This document shows positions 35,022 to 43,851 of a stretch of 64,000 bases of DNA, one piece after another. The notes beneath the pieces are model-generated. The model did not search any database. It was not told where the DNA came from and worked only from the letters and a program-made list of their open reading frames with translations. The stretch is from positions 49,622-113,621 of the forward strand of contig NZ_DAOUQB010000002.1 of assembly GCF_030625865.1 (NCBI RefSeq), given 5' to 3'. This stretch comes from Anaerotignum sp. (GTDB taxonomy: Bacteria; Bacillota; Clostridia; Lachnospirales; Anaerotignaceae). A program made the translations under genes and the position numbers. Position 1 is the first letter of the stretch, and the number at the start of each line of letters is the position of its first letter.

Positions 35022-36500
35022 ATGAATGGATTTGCAACGATCTTACCGGTGATCTTTCCGATCATAGCAGGGGTTGCGCTGCTGCCGGTAAAATTTAAAA
35101 ATAGAAAGCAACGAGAAGCATGGGTTTTATCTATAACGATTATTAATACAATTTTTGCACTTTATGCAATTTATTTTGCAGAAGCAGGTGTTGTCACATT
35201 ATTCCATTTTAGTGAGAGGTTATCGTTAACACTGCATGTAGACGGATTATCCAAAGTTTTTGGAACAATGGTCTCCATTTTATGGGTAATTACTACGGTT
35301 TATGCTTTTGAGTATATGACCCATGAAGGAAGGGAAGACAAATTTTTTGCCTTCTTTACCATGACTTATGGTGTGGTTTTAGGTGTAGCTTTTTCCGGAA
35401 ATTTCCTAACCATGTATCTATTTTATGAATTTTTGACCTTGGCTACCCTGCCTTTGGTTATGCATGCAATGGATGATAAGGCACGCCATGCCGGAAAAAC
35501 ATATATTTTTTATATGATGTTTGGTGCCGCCTTAGCGTTTATCGCTTTTGTATTTTTATATTGCTACGGCGATGGACTGGAGTTTGTTTATGGCGGCGTG
35601 TTGAATCGACAGCTTGTGGCAGGGAATGAGTATACATTACAAATTGTGTTCTTGGCTGCTTTTTTTGGATTTGGCGTGAAGGCGGCAGTTTTACCGTTCT
35701 ATCGTTGGCTGCCAAAAGCTTCCGTAGCGCCTACCCCTGTTACGGCGTTACTTCATGCGGTTGCGGTGGTAAAGTCGGGTGTATTTGCCATTGTCCGTCT
35801 GATTTATTTTAGTTTTGGTACAGAGTTCCTCATCGGAAGCTGGGCACAAAGCGTAATACTGATTGCTGCAGCAATTACCATTGTATTTGGCTCCACGCTT
35901 GCGTTGAGAATGCCTCATATTAAAAGAAGATTTGCTTATTCCACAATTTCCAATCTTTCTTACATTGTTTTTGGTGCAGCACTTATGACACCGGCAGGCC
36001 TTACAGCCGGACTTTTGCACATGATTTATCATGCGGTAATTAAAATAACACTATTTTTCACAGCCGGCGCAATTTTGTATAAAACACATAGAGAATATTT
36101 ATATGAAGTGGAGGGTTTCGGAAGACTCATGCCCATTACCTTCTTAAGTATGGCTTTAACAGGAGTTAGTTTGGTTGGGGTACCGCCTTTTGCAGGCTTT
36201 CATAGTAAATGGGCATTGGCAACAGCGGCGGTGCAGTCGGGGAATCCAGTGGCATATATCGGCATTTTTGCGCTGATTATTTCTGCGGTTTTAACGGCAC
36301 TGTATATTTTTTACATTATCGTTCGAGCTTATTTTCCAAGGAAAAAGGAGTATCCTAAAGGGTATTATGAGCATGTTTCAGACCCTAATTATTATATGAC
36401 AGTTCCTTTGGTTGTTTTAACAATTATTACGGTAGTAATCGGACTTTTCCCGTCCAACCTTCTTTCTATTTTAGAGAAGGTTGCAACAGGAATTATTTAA
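35022..36500 (+). CDS. Proton-translocating antiporter subunit, NuoM/MrpD-like (third of four)
   Basis: A 492-residue protein of about 14 helices, related to the preceding gene in layout and in the block 'LTMYLFYEFLTLATLPLV'. Channel residues are kept: that Glu, Lys in 'GFGVKAAVLPFYRWLPKASVAPTPV', Lys in 'HAVAVVKSGVFAIVR', and Lys in 'FAGFHSKWALA'. The switch from His-Ala-Trp to Tyr-Arg-Trp in the helix-7 loop distinguishes it from its neighbours. Shared insertions suggest that the second and third genes arose by an old duplication (inferred). AAAGGGTGG precedes the ATG. Confidence 0.87.
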   Translation: MNGFATILPVIFPIIAGVALLPVKFKNRKQREAWVLSITIINTIFALYAIYFAEAGVVTLFHFSERLSLTLHVDGLSKVFGTMVSILWVITTVYAFEYMTHEGREDKFFAFFTMTYGVVLGVAFSGNFLTMYLFYEFLTLATLPLVMHAMDDKARHAGKTYIFYMMFGAALAFIAFVFLYCYGDGLEFVYGGVLNRQLVAGNEYTLQIVFLAAFFGFGVKAAVLPFYRWLPKASVAPTPVTALLHAVAVVKSGVFAIVRLIYFSFGTEFLIGSWAQSVILIAAAITIVFGSTLALRMPHIKRRFAYSTISNLSYIVFGAALMTPAGLTAGLLHMIYHAVIKITLFFTAGAILYKTHREYLYEVEGFGRLMPITFLSMALTGVSLVGVPPFAGFHSKWALATAAVQSGNPVAYIGIFALIISAVLTALYIFYIIVRAYFPRKKEYPKGYYEHVSDPNYYMTVPLVVLTIITVVIGLFPSNLLSILEKVATGII

Positions 36501-36518
36501 GAAAGGAGGAAAACGAAT

Positions 36519-38477
36519 ATGGAAAAAAATATTGTTTTACCGTTATTGGTTTTCTTCCCCATGGTAGCGGCGGTTTTAAGCTACTTGATTGGACGAAAAA
36601 ATAAAGAGGCAAGGAATATATGGGTTTCTATTGTAACTTTTTTGGTTATGATTGGAACATTTATGCTAGTTGGAAAAGATGCAAGCTATTCTTTGCCGGG
36701 ATTTTGTAGTTTAGGCTTGAGTTTCGAGGGAGATGGCCTTCGAGTGATATTGGCCATTGTAACCTCTTCCATTTGGTTTATTACAACCTTATTTTCAAAG
36801 GAATACTTCACTCATTTTTGCAATCGAAATAGATATTATTTCTTTATGTTGATGACACTTGGGGCAACCTTAGGGGTGTTTCTTTCTGGGGATTTATATA
36901 CAACCCTTATTTTCTTTGAAATTATGTCCTTTACTTCCTTTGTTTTGGTTATTCATGAGGAAAAGGAATCAACCATTCGTGCAGCAAAATCTTATTTGGG
37001 TGTTGCAATCATTGGTGGTTTGGTAACATTGATGGGCTTGTTTTTGATGTATCATATGGCGGGCACATTAAATATTGATGCGTTGGCTGAGTTTATGGCA
37101 GCACAAGAGGACAAACGTGCTTTTTATGCAGTAGGTGTATTAATTCTCTTTGGTTTTGCAGCAAAAGCAGGCATTTTCCCATTGCATACATGGCTGCCCG
37201 AATCATATCCTGCGGCACCGGCACCAGCAACTGCTTTGTTATCTTGCGTTTTATCAAAGGCAGGCATTTTTGGTGTTTTGGTTTTAAGTTGCAAAATTTT
37301 TTTGCATGATGCGAACTGGGGCGGTTTTATTTTGTTCCTCGGTGTGATTACCATGGTACTTGGGGCTGTTTTAGCTGTCTTTTCCGTTAATTTAAAAAGA
37401 ACATTAGCATGCTCTTCCATGTCTCAGATTGGGTTTATTGTTGTGGCAATTGGTATGCAAGGGTTATTGGGATCTCATAATGCCTTGGCAGCAGGGGGAA
37501 CAATACTTCATGTTATAAATCACTCCTTATTAAAGCTGGTTTTATTTTTATCAGCTGGTGTTGTTTATATGAACCTTCAAAAGCTGAATCTCAACGAAAT
37601 CAGGGGTTGGGGCAAGGATAAACCGTTACTGAAAATTTCCTTTCTTATGGCAGTACTGGGTATCGGGGGAATTCCGTTTTGGAATGGTTATATCAGTAAA
37701 ACCATGATACACGAGAGTATTGTGGAATATATTGAAATTTTGCATGAGGCAGGACTGGCAACAGGCTATATGCAAACAGTAGAATGGTTATTCCTATTTT
37801 CCGGCGGTTTAACCTTGGCATACATGACAAAGATATTTGTTGCTTTGTTTGTAGAAAAAAATCCTTATGCTGAAGGAAATTCTAAAAATATCCATGAGCC
37901 TTATATGAGCAAACTTTCCGCCATTCTTTTGATTGTATGTGCAGTGATATTACCTGTAATCGGCGTAGTACCCCATATGACTGCTGACAAAATTGCGGAT
38001 GCAAGCTATCACTTTATGGGTGCCCATGCGCCAGAGCATGCTGTGCATTTCTTTGCTTGGATTAATTTAAAGGGCGCGGTTATTTCTGTCGTGATTGGTG
38101 CTTTGGTGTACTTCCTGTTTATTAGAAAAGTACTTATGGTGAAAGATCATAATGGAAATTTGGTTTATGTAGATCGTTGGCCAGTGGGATTAAATTTGGA
38201 GAACAAAATATATCGTCCGGCATTATTAAGCTGGCTACCCTTTATCGGCGCTTTCTTTGCTCGTTTGGCGGCCTCTTTGACGGATGGATTTATTTCTATT
38301 TTGCGTATGCTTATCTTTAATGATGACACCGGTAGGGTAGTCCCCCCGGAGGATCAGTATTTCTCAACATATGCTGATTCGGATGATGACGAGGAAGTTT
38401 ACGGCGAGGGTTTTGCAAAAAGTCTCTTGATGATTGGAATTGGTCTTGCTGTTGCAATGCTGTATATTTTATTTTAA
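36519..38477 (+). CDS. Proton-translocating antiporter subunit, NuoL/MrpA-like with C-terminal extension (fourth of four)
   Basis: A 652-residue protein. Residues 1 to about 500 form the 14-helix proton_antipo_M core, with Glu in 'LIFFEIMSFTSFVLV', Lys in 'GFAAKAGIFPLHTWLPESYPAAPAPAT', Lys in 'VLSKAGIFGVL', and Lys in 'WNGYISKTMIH'. About 150 extra residues follow. They hold two hydrophobic helices around a soluble loop and an acidic stretch 'DSDDDEEVYGE' just before the last helix. NuoL/MrpA-type subunits also have C-terminal extensions, so this may be the distal subunit of the membrane arm. AAAGGAGG precedes the ATG. A terminator overlaps its stop. Confidence 0.87.
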   Translation: MEKNIVLPLLVFFPMVAAVLSYLIGRKNKEARNIWVSIVTFLVMIGTFMLVGKDASYSLPGFCSLGLSFEGDGLRVILAIVTSSIWFITTLFSKEYFTHFCNRNRYYFFMLMTLGATLGVFLSGDLYTTLIFFEIMSFTSFVLVIHEEKESTIRAAKSYLGVAIIGGLVTLMGLFLMYHMAGTLNIDALAEFMAAQEDKRAFYAVGVLILFGFAAKAGIFPLHTWLPESYPAAPAPATALLSCVLSKAGIFGVLVLSCKIFLHDANWGGFILFLGVITMVLGAVLAVFSVNLKRTLACSSMSQIGFIVVAIGMQGLLGSHNALAAGGTILHVINHSLLKLVLFLSAGVVYMNLQKLNLNEIRGWGKDKPLLKISFLMAVLGIGGIPFWNGYISKTMIHESIVEYIEILHEAGLATGYMQTVEWLFLFSGGLTLAYMTKIFVALFVEKNPYAEGNSKNIHEPYMSKLSAILLIVCAVILPVIGVVPHMTADKIADASYHFMGAHAPEHAVHFFAWINLKGAVISVVIGALVYFLFIRKVLMVKDHNGNLVYVDRWPVGLNLENKIYRPALLSWLPFIGAFFARLAASLTDGFISILRMLIFNDDTGRVVPPEDQYFSTYADSDDDEEVYGEGFAKSLLMIGIGLAVAMLYILF

Positions 38478-38513
38478 AAGAAAGGTCGTATCGAAACGGT
38501 ACGACCTTTCTTT
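38477..38513 (+). terminator. Terminator of the antiporter operon
   Basis: AAAGAAAGGTCGTATC (38477-38492) pairs with GGTACGACCTTTCTTT (38498-38513) with one G-U and a 5-base loop. It is likely to act in both directions. Confidence 0.8.
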
Positions 38514-38515
38514 CA

Positions 38516-38544
38516 TTGACACAGGGATTGGGAGCAGTTAAAAT
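38516..38544 (+). promoter_or_regulatory. Promoter of apbE
   Basis: Consensus TTGACA (38516-38521), 17 bases, TAAAAT (38539-38544), directly after the operon terminator. apbE is therefore a separate unit. Confidence 0.85.
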
Positions 38545-38580
38545 AGAATAAGACAAGTATTATGCAGGGAGAACCAATTT

Positions 38581-39657
38581 ATGAAAAAATTCAAATTAAT
38601 AGCTATATGCCTATGTTGTGCCGTTATTTTTGGCGGATGTGTAGAGAAAAGAGAGGAAGCCAAGGAGATGCTTTCTAAATCTTCGGAGGAAGACTTACAT
38701 GAAATGACAACTTTTGCTATGGATACGGTGATGCAGTTTTCCATATATAATGAAAATGGCGAACAGCTTTTAACAGATGCGGAGCAAGAAATTCGCAGAT
38801 TGGAGCGGCTGTTTTCGGTAACTATGGAGGGTAGCGAAATTACCAAGCTGAATAACCAGGCGGGGTTGGGACCGGTTTCGCTTTCCGAAGATACGTTGAA
38901 AATATTAAACCGAGGCAGGGAAATCGGTGATCTTACCAATTACGCATTTAATATTACCATATCGCCTGTTGTAAAGGCTTGGGGTTTCACAACAGACGAA
39001 GAAAAACACGTTCCATCCCAAGAAACATTGGATAGTTTATTACCATTAACCAACCCTAAGGATTTGGTTATCAATGAAGGTGCATCCACAGCGGAATTAT
39101 TAAAAAAAGGAATGGCAGTTGATTTGGGTGGAATTGCAAAAGGGTATACTTCCGATGCAGTTACAGCGTTGTTAAAAGAAGAGGGAGTCACCAGTGGGTG
39201 GTTTTCTTTAGGGGGAAATGTTTCTGTTATAGGCAAGAAACCGGATGGAGAGAAATGGAAAGTTGCCATTGAAAGTCCCTTAGATGCCAATGATAGTGTA
39301 GGGATTTTAGAGGTAGAAGACTGTGCTGTTATTACTTCCGGCGGATATCAGCGATATTTTGAAGAAAACGGAAAACGATATCATCACATAATTAACTCCA
39401 ATACTGGGTATCCTGCGGATAAGGGTTTGATATCTGTTACCATTATTAGTAAGGATGGCACCAAAGCAGATGGCTTATCTACTGCATTGTTTGTGATGGG
39501 CTTGGATGATGCCACAAATCTCTGGCGAAACAGTAACGATTTTGAAGCCGTTTTTGTTACGGCAGACGGAAAAGTCATTGCGACAGAGGGGGCGGCTGAC
39601 TTCTTTACTTTTGATGGTACGGATAATGACTTTATATATGAAACAATAAAGCGATAA
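38581..39657 (+). CDS. apbE: FAD:protein FMN transferase, lipoprotein
   Basis: A 358-residue ApbE-family flavin transferase anchored outside the membrane. The signal peptide ends in the lipobox FGGC (Cys20). ApbE moves FMN from FAD to a Thr in membrane or extracytoplasmic redox proteins such as RnfG, RnfD or NqrC. Family motifs are 'AVDLGGIAKGYTSD', 'SLGGNVSVIG', 'ITSGGYQRYF' and 'ISKDGTKADGLSTALFVMG', with metal-binding Asp and Thr residues in the last. No Rnf or Nqr gene is in the window, so the target lies elsewhere. It has its own promoter but stands directly behind the antiporter operon. Confidence 0.93.
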   Translation: MKKFKLIAICLCCAVIFGGCVEKREEAKEMLSKSSEEDLHEMTTFAMDTVMQFSIYNENGEQLLTDAEQEIRRLERLFSVTMEGSEITKLNNQAGLGPVSLSEDTLKILNRGREIGDLTNYAFNITISPVVKAWGFTTDEEKHVPSQETLDSLLPLTNPKDLVINEGASTAELLKKGMAVDLGGIAKGYTSDAVTALLKEEGVTSGWFSLGGNVSVIGKKPDGEKWKVAIESPLDANDSVGILEVEDCAVITSGGYQRYFEENGKRYHHIINSNTGYPADKGLISVTIISKDGTKADGLSTALFVMGLDDATNLWRNSNDFEAVFVTADGKVIATEGAADFFTFDGTDNDFIYETIKR

Positions 39658-39668
39658 GGAGGGATACA

Positions 39669-39959
39669 ATGAAGAAAATAAAAGATTTTTTAGACAGCTA
39701 CATTGTTGAATTTGATTGGAAGGATATTAGCATTTTTAAGCTTTGTCTTACGGCTTTTGGTATGATGATTGGAGTTTCCTTACCAAGAGGAAAGAAGAAG
39801 CCGGTTTTGGCAATTTGCGGCGCAATATTTGTTATCACTACCATTCTATTATTGGCCAGATTATTTGGAGTGGAATGTCCGTTTTGTAGAGATGAATGGG
39901 AAGATGAAGATGAGGACGAAAAGGGCTTTGTCATGAGAATTACGGCAGAAGATGAATAA
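39669..39959 (+). CDS. Small membrane protein of unknown function
   Basis: A 96-residue protein starting 11 bases after apbE, with GGAGGG before its ATG, so it is in the same transcript. There is a short amphipathic N-terminus, one or two hydrophobic segments (about 27-40 and 47-66), a basic loop RGKKKP between them, then CPFC and a very acidic tail (WEDEDEDEK). I do not recognise the family. Position suggests some link to the ApbE substrate or to the envelope, but nothing in the sequence shows it. A terminator follows. Confidence 0.7.
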   Translation: MKKIKDFLDSYIVEFDWKDISIFKLCLTAFGMMIGVSLPRGKKKPVLAICGAIFVITTILLLARLFGVECPFCRDEWEDEDEDEKGFVMRITAEDE

Positions 39960-39968
39960 TGGCAAAAA

Positions 39969-40012
39969 GACTGTGGGCGCTAAACATTTTAGACTCACAG
40001 TCTAATTTTTTT
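39969..40012 (+). terminator. Terminator after the apbE unit
   Basis: AGACTGTG (39969-39976) pairs with CACAGTCT (39996-40003), followed by AATTTTTTT. Confidence 0.85.
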
Positions 40013-40226
40013 GATTATTAAGTTATACACATCTATGATTTAACTTCAGTGCGTGATGGAAATGTCAAGGCGAGTAGCATATCTTACATGTTACTTTAAT
40101 AATTTTATTTGTTTAAATATGATTATATTCCTGTACAAAATATAAAAAAGTGGTAAAATTTTACTATAACCGTAAGTTGTTCATTTCTATGTTATCTAAA
40201 ATATATATAAAGAAAGGGTGTTTTGT

Positions 40227-41738
40227 ATGTCATATTCTCCAACGTTGTCATCTGGTTTTACTACAGGGAGAAATTCCAGTCGATTTATATCACCAATTTC
40301 CGGAATGTGTTCTTTGTGTTCATCAGATTGTAATGGAACTTGTGAAATTGCTTTGGCTGCTGTTCTAGGGGCTAGAACTGTTTATCCTATTACCACAGGC
40401 AGTAATCAAATTGCCAGTGAAAAAAACTACCCAGTTGACTATTCTCATTTTAACATCAATGGAAGGGTTTTTGGTGCAGAGGGGACTGAAAAGTCGGTGG
40501 AGGAGCTGACCGTCTTTGATGTAAATTTAAATACGGAGTATGGCGCAAAGAACAAAGTAAAAATGACACTTCCCGTTATTTTGCCGGCATTAATAAAATT
40601 AAATTGGAAAGATTACTTTGGTGGTGCGGCAATGGCAGGGGTGAGTTGTGTTATTGGCGAGGATGCCAGAAATAACGATCCCAACCTAGTGATGTGCAAT
40701 GGGAAAATTACTGAATTTCCCCTTCTGAAAGAAATTATGGATAGCTATGCTCCTTTTTATCGTGGCTATGGTCAACTGATTTTGCAATGTAATGCAGATG
40801 ATAACCTCTTGGGGGTGCCTGAGATAGCAATCAAGAAATATGGTTATAAGGCAATGGAAATTAAGTTCGGACAAGGCGCAAAAGGTGTGCAGCCGTTAAA
40901 ACGACTGAAAAATTATGAGATGGCTTTGGAAAAACAGGCTCAGGGGTGTGTTGTTTATCCTGATCCGTTGAATCCCAAGATAAAAGAGGCTCATGAAAAT
41001 GCCGTATGTCCCAGCTTTTATTCCTGTGGAAGATTTCCTGATTGGACAGAGGAAAATATAAAAATACATATCGAAAATTTAAGGGAAATGGGTGCTGAAA
41101 ATATTTATTTCAAAATGGCTGGCTATGACGAGGCGGATGTAGAACGGGTACTTAGAATGGCTTGTGCTAATGAAGTGGATATGGTTACCTTTGATGGTGC
41201 AGGGGGCGGATCCGGATATAGCCCGTCTAAAATGATGAATGAATGGTCATATCCTACAATTGTTCTTGAAAAGAAGGTTGTTGAAATTTGCAAGAAACTT
41301 AAAAAAGAGGGATTGTTTTTGCCGGCAATTTCCATAACCGGTGGATTTGCCAGCGAGGATCAGGTATTTAAGGCTCTTGCTCTTGGCGAGGGATATATTA
41401 CTTCAGTGGGCTTATGCAGAGCGGCAATGGCAGCAGCCATGACAGGACAAAGCATTGGAGAGAAAATAAAGGCTGGGAAGGTTCCAGAACAGTTTCAAAG
41501 CTTTGGTACGACTGTCGAGGAAATATTTAGTGATTTACCTGATTTATGTGCAATCTACGGAAAACAGGCAGAGCGTTTTTCCACAGGCGCCATTGGTGTT
41601 TTTTCTTATCTCAATAAAATTGGTTTTGGTGTTCAACACTTTGCGGCATTAAACAGAAAATTTGATATCTCCCTTCTTAATTGTGATGATCTGATTCCGT
41701 TGACAATAGAAGGGGAGAAGATATTACAATATAAATAA
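40227..41738 (+). CDS. FMN-binding glutamate-synthase-like protein with N-terminal Cys cluster
   Basis: A 503-residue protein of the glutamate synthase central/FMN domain family. The core includes 'MAGVSCVIGEDARNNDPN', 'EIKFGQGAKG', 'VTFDGAGGGSGYSP' and 'ISITGGFASEDQVFKALALGEGYI', typical of the FMN-binding barrel. It lacks the glutamine amidotransferase domain and no small subunit is adjacent, so it is not a conventional glutamate synthase. Near the N-terminus C28-x2-C31-x3-C35-x3-C39 could hold an iron-sulfur cluster. AAAGGGTG precedes the ATG at 40227; an earlier GTG overlaps that site. Single-gene unit. The substrate is unknown. Confidence 0.78.
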   Translation: MSYSPTLSSGFTTGRNSSRFISPISGMCSLCSSDCNGTCEIALAAVLGARTVYPITTGSNQIASEKNYPVDYSHFNINGRVFGAEGTEKSVEELTVFDVNLNTEYGAKNKVKMTLPVILPALIKLNWKDYFGGAAMAGVSCVIGEDARNNDPNLVMCNGKITEFPLLKEIMDSYAPFYRGYGQLILQCNADDNLLGVPEIAIKKYGYKAMEIKFGQGAKGVQPLKRLKNYEMALEKQAQGCVVYPDPLNPKIKEAHENAVCPSFYSCGRFPDWTEENIKIHIENLREMGAENIYFKMAGYDEADVERVLRMACANEVDMVTFDGAGGGSGYSPSKMMNEWSYPTIVLEKKVVEICKKLKKEGLFLPAISITGGFASEDQVFKALALGEGYITSVGLCRAAMAAAMTGQSIGEKIKAGKVPEQFQSFGTTVEEIFSDLPDLCAIYGKQAERFSTGAIGVFSYLNKIGFGVQHFAALNRKFDISLLNCDDLIPLTIEGEKILQYK

Positions 41739-41782
41739 TCAATATTCAAACGTTTTATGGTAAATTAATAAAAGTATTATTT

Positions 41783-41819
41783 AAAAAAAGAGGCTTGCAT
41801 ATTGCAAGTCTCTTTTTTT
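41783..41819. terminator. Bidirectional terminator between convergent genes
   Basis: AAAAAAAGAGGCTTGCA pairs with TGCAAGTCTCTTTTTTT around a 3-base loop, with A and T runs on either side. It serves the gene on the plus strand and glycerate kinase on the minus strand. Confidence 0.9.
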
Positions 41820-41879
41820 AATCACTTGACTTGACAATTCAAGCAATATAAATTCAAGAACTTAGTTTTACAACATTTT

Positions 41880-43127
41880 TTATTTGCATAAAAGGAAATA
41901 CAGATCATTTACATTGGTTCCCGTGGGACCCGTAATCACTAAAGCATCGGCAATAGACAAAGCGTGATTGGAGTTGTTTTCCAACATAATATCATCAATG
42001 GAAATGCCTGTCTTTTGTATCATTTCTTTTGTAGCACCATCAACCAAGCCACCTGCTGCATCAGTGGGGCCATCTGTGCCATCGGAACCCACTGCTCCAA
42101 TCACAATATTCTTCATTCCTGAAATGGATGCAGCAGCGGATAAGGCCACTTCTTGATTTCTCCCACCTGTTCCCTTTCCTGTAATTTTCACAACGGTTTC
42201 ACCGCCGCAAATCACAGCGCAAGGAGGTTTTAAGGGCAAACCCTCTTGCTGAATTGTTTTGCCAATGGAAGCCAAAAGACGGCCTGCTTCTTTTGCCTCA
42301 CAGTCTACAAAGGTGGATAAAATCAGGGGCGTATATCCCAAAGCTTTCGCTTCTGTTGCCGCTGAGAAGCAAAGCTCTTTTACGCTTCCGGTAATAAGCA
42401 TAGTATTATTTGAAACATCTTTAGGTGTTTCTATAGAAAGTTGCTTTTTCATTTCTTCTGTAAGGCTTAGCCCATATTTTTCAACGGTTGCAAAGGCTTC
42501 TTCGCAGGTGGAAAGATCTGAACAGGTAGGGCCTGACGCAATGGAATCAGGTCTGTCACCTAAAATATCGCTTAAGGCAATGGTATAAACATGGGCAGGA
42601 GCACATAGTGTGGCGAATTTACCGCCCTTTACACTAGAAAGATGTTTACGGATTGTATTGATTTCTACAATATCTGCACCGCATTTTAGCAATTGATCTG
42701 TGATTTGTAAAAAGTCATTTAATCCCAAATTACCTGCGGGTTTCTCAAACAAAGCAGATCCGCCACCCGAAACTAAAAAAACAACTGTATCTTCTGGGGC
42801 TAGATGGGAAACGGCTTGTATTATTTTTTCTGTTCCCGCTATGGTGTTATCATCGGGAAGGGGATGAGAGGCTTCTAAAACAGTAAAACCACTGATATCA
42901 CCTTGTGAATGATGATACTTGGTAAGTACAATTCCGTTACTAATGCGGTCACCAAGAATTTCGGCGGCAGCGTTTGCCATATTCCAAGCGGCTTTTCCAA
43001 TGGCAATTACAATAACCTTACCGGCAAATATTTTTCCTTCTAAAGCTCGTTTTACTGCAACATCTGGAAGAACACTTTGTATTGAAGTTTGAATAATTTT
43101 TTGAGCATCCTCTTTGATTGTTCCCAT
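41880..43127 (-). CDS. gckA: Glycerate 2-kinase, GckA/MOFRL family
   Basis: A 415-residue class II glycerate kinase that phosphorylates D-glycerate to 2-phosphoglycerate. 'VVFLVSGGGSALFEKP' in the N-terminal GckA domain and 'GGRNQEVALSAA' plus 'GSDGTDGPTDAAGG' in the MOFRL domain are the family signatures. AGAGGTG precedes the ATG. It is a single-gene unit between two terminators. It could drain glycerate from hydroxypyruvate or from sugar-acid breakdown. The UxaA-type dehydratase 18 kb away acts in the same general area, but no direct link is visible. Confidence 0.9.
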   Translation of the reverse strand: MGTIKEDAQKIIQTSIQSVLPDVAVKRALEGKIFAGKVIVIAIGKAAWNMANAAAEILGDRISNGIVLTKYHHSQGDISGFTVLEASHPLPDDNTIAGTEKIIQAVSHLAPEDTVVFLVSGGGSALFEKPAGNLGLNDFLQITDQLLKCGADIVEINTIRKHLSSVKGGKFATLCAPAHVYTIALSDILGDRPDSIASGPTCSDLSTCEEAFATVEKYGLSLTEEMKKQLSIETPKDVSNNTMLITGSVKELCFSAATEAKALGYTPLILSTFVDCEAKEAGRLLASIGKTIQQEGLPLKPPCAVICGGETVVKITGKGTGGRNQEVALSAAASISGMKNIVIGAVGSDGTDGPTDAAGGLVDGATKEMIQKTGISIDDIMLENNSNHALSIADALVITGPTGTNVNDLYFLLCK

Positions 43128-43188
43128 TATAACACCTCTTTCGTCCTAATTAGTTTTATTATATCATAGTTTTGTTATTTCATAAAAA

Positions 43189-43211
43189 AAAAGAGCCAAA
43201 CTGGCTCTTTT
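43189..43211 (-). terminator. Terminator upstream of glycerate kinase
   Basis: AAAAGAGCCA/TGGCTCTTTT with a 3-base loop. On the minus strand it is followed by a long T-run, so it would stop transcripts from the IS remnant before glycerate kinase. Confidence 0.75.
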
Positions 43212-43366
43212 AAAGGGGAGGGTATGTATTACTATGTTATTTGCTTTATCCTTGCTTCTCTTTAGGATGATTCTATAATAAAGTAGGTTTATGAATTGGG
43301 TATGTAGGGAATATGAACATTTTGTAAACATTTCAAAAAAATATAAATACAATAGAAATTCAGTGT

Positions 43367-43697
43367 TTATAAGAGCTTTGTTCCTAAGAAAGCATTGAAT
43401 ATATCCCCATGCAAAATGACGGGGTTTTTCTGTTCCTTTACTTTTTCTTTTAAATCGTTAAGACATTGATAGTATGGGAGTTTATCACTTTCTTGTGTTG
43501 AAATATGATGAGAAATAATTTCATTATTGAATGTTGCCCATATATAAGCCCATTCATATAAAACATTATTTTGCCACATCCTAGTCATATCAGATACTAC
43601 GATTTCTAAAGGTCTTTTAGCTTCTAATTACCACTTACTACATTTGCAAAAACTGTGCTTTTTGTTCCTTTGTTTGTTTTTTTGTATGGAAAAGATT
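43367..43697 (-). pseudogene. Decayed IS3-family transposase fragment
   Basis: On the minus strand two frames together give a recognisable piece of an IS3-type DDE integrase. 'KGTKSTVFANVVSGN' comes first (about 43673-43629), then a frameshift near 43627. 'EAKRPLEIVVSDMTRMW' and 'EWAYIWATFNNEIISHHIS' follow, then 'VILHGD' and a stop. The Asp of SDMT and the Asp of HGD correspond to the first two catalytic acids. The usual 'TDQGSVY' after the second one is lost, as is the whole C-terminal third. No terminal inverted repeats were found. The piece cannot encode an active transposase. It is the only gene-like content of the 724-base gap between glycerate kinase and proX. Confidence 0.75.
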
Positions 43698-43851
43698 TTA
43701 TTTATATGGAATTTTTCTCTAATTCACAATCTTTTTTCGCTTTTATCAAGCAGGAGTATATTTAATTTAGAAAAGTTTTTCCATAATTTTGCCCATTAAT
43801 TTTTCTTTTTATGGTATCATAGCATTAATTGTAAAAGAAAGAGGGGGTATC

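Noticed and set aside
43164..43352. 62-codon minus-strand frame near glycerate kinase
   Set aside because: It crosses a terminator hairpin and has no ribosome site or family resemblance.
43367..43588. 73-codon frame as an intact small gene
   Set aside because: The homology continues upstream in another frame and the sequence matches an internal part of an IS3-type transposase, so it is a pseudogene fragment.
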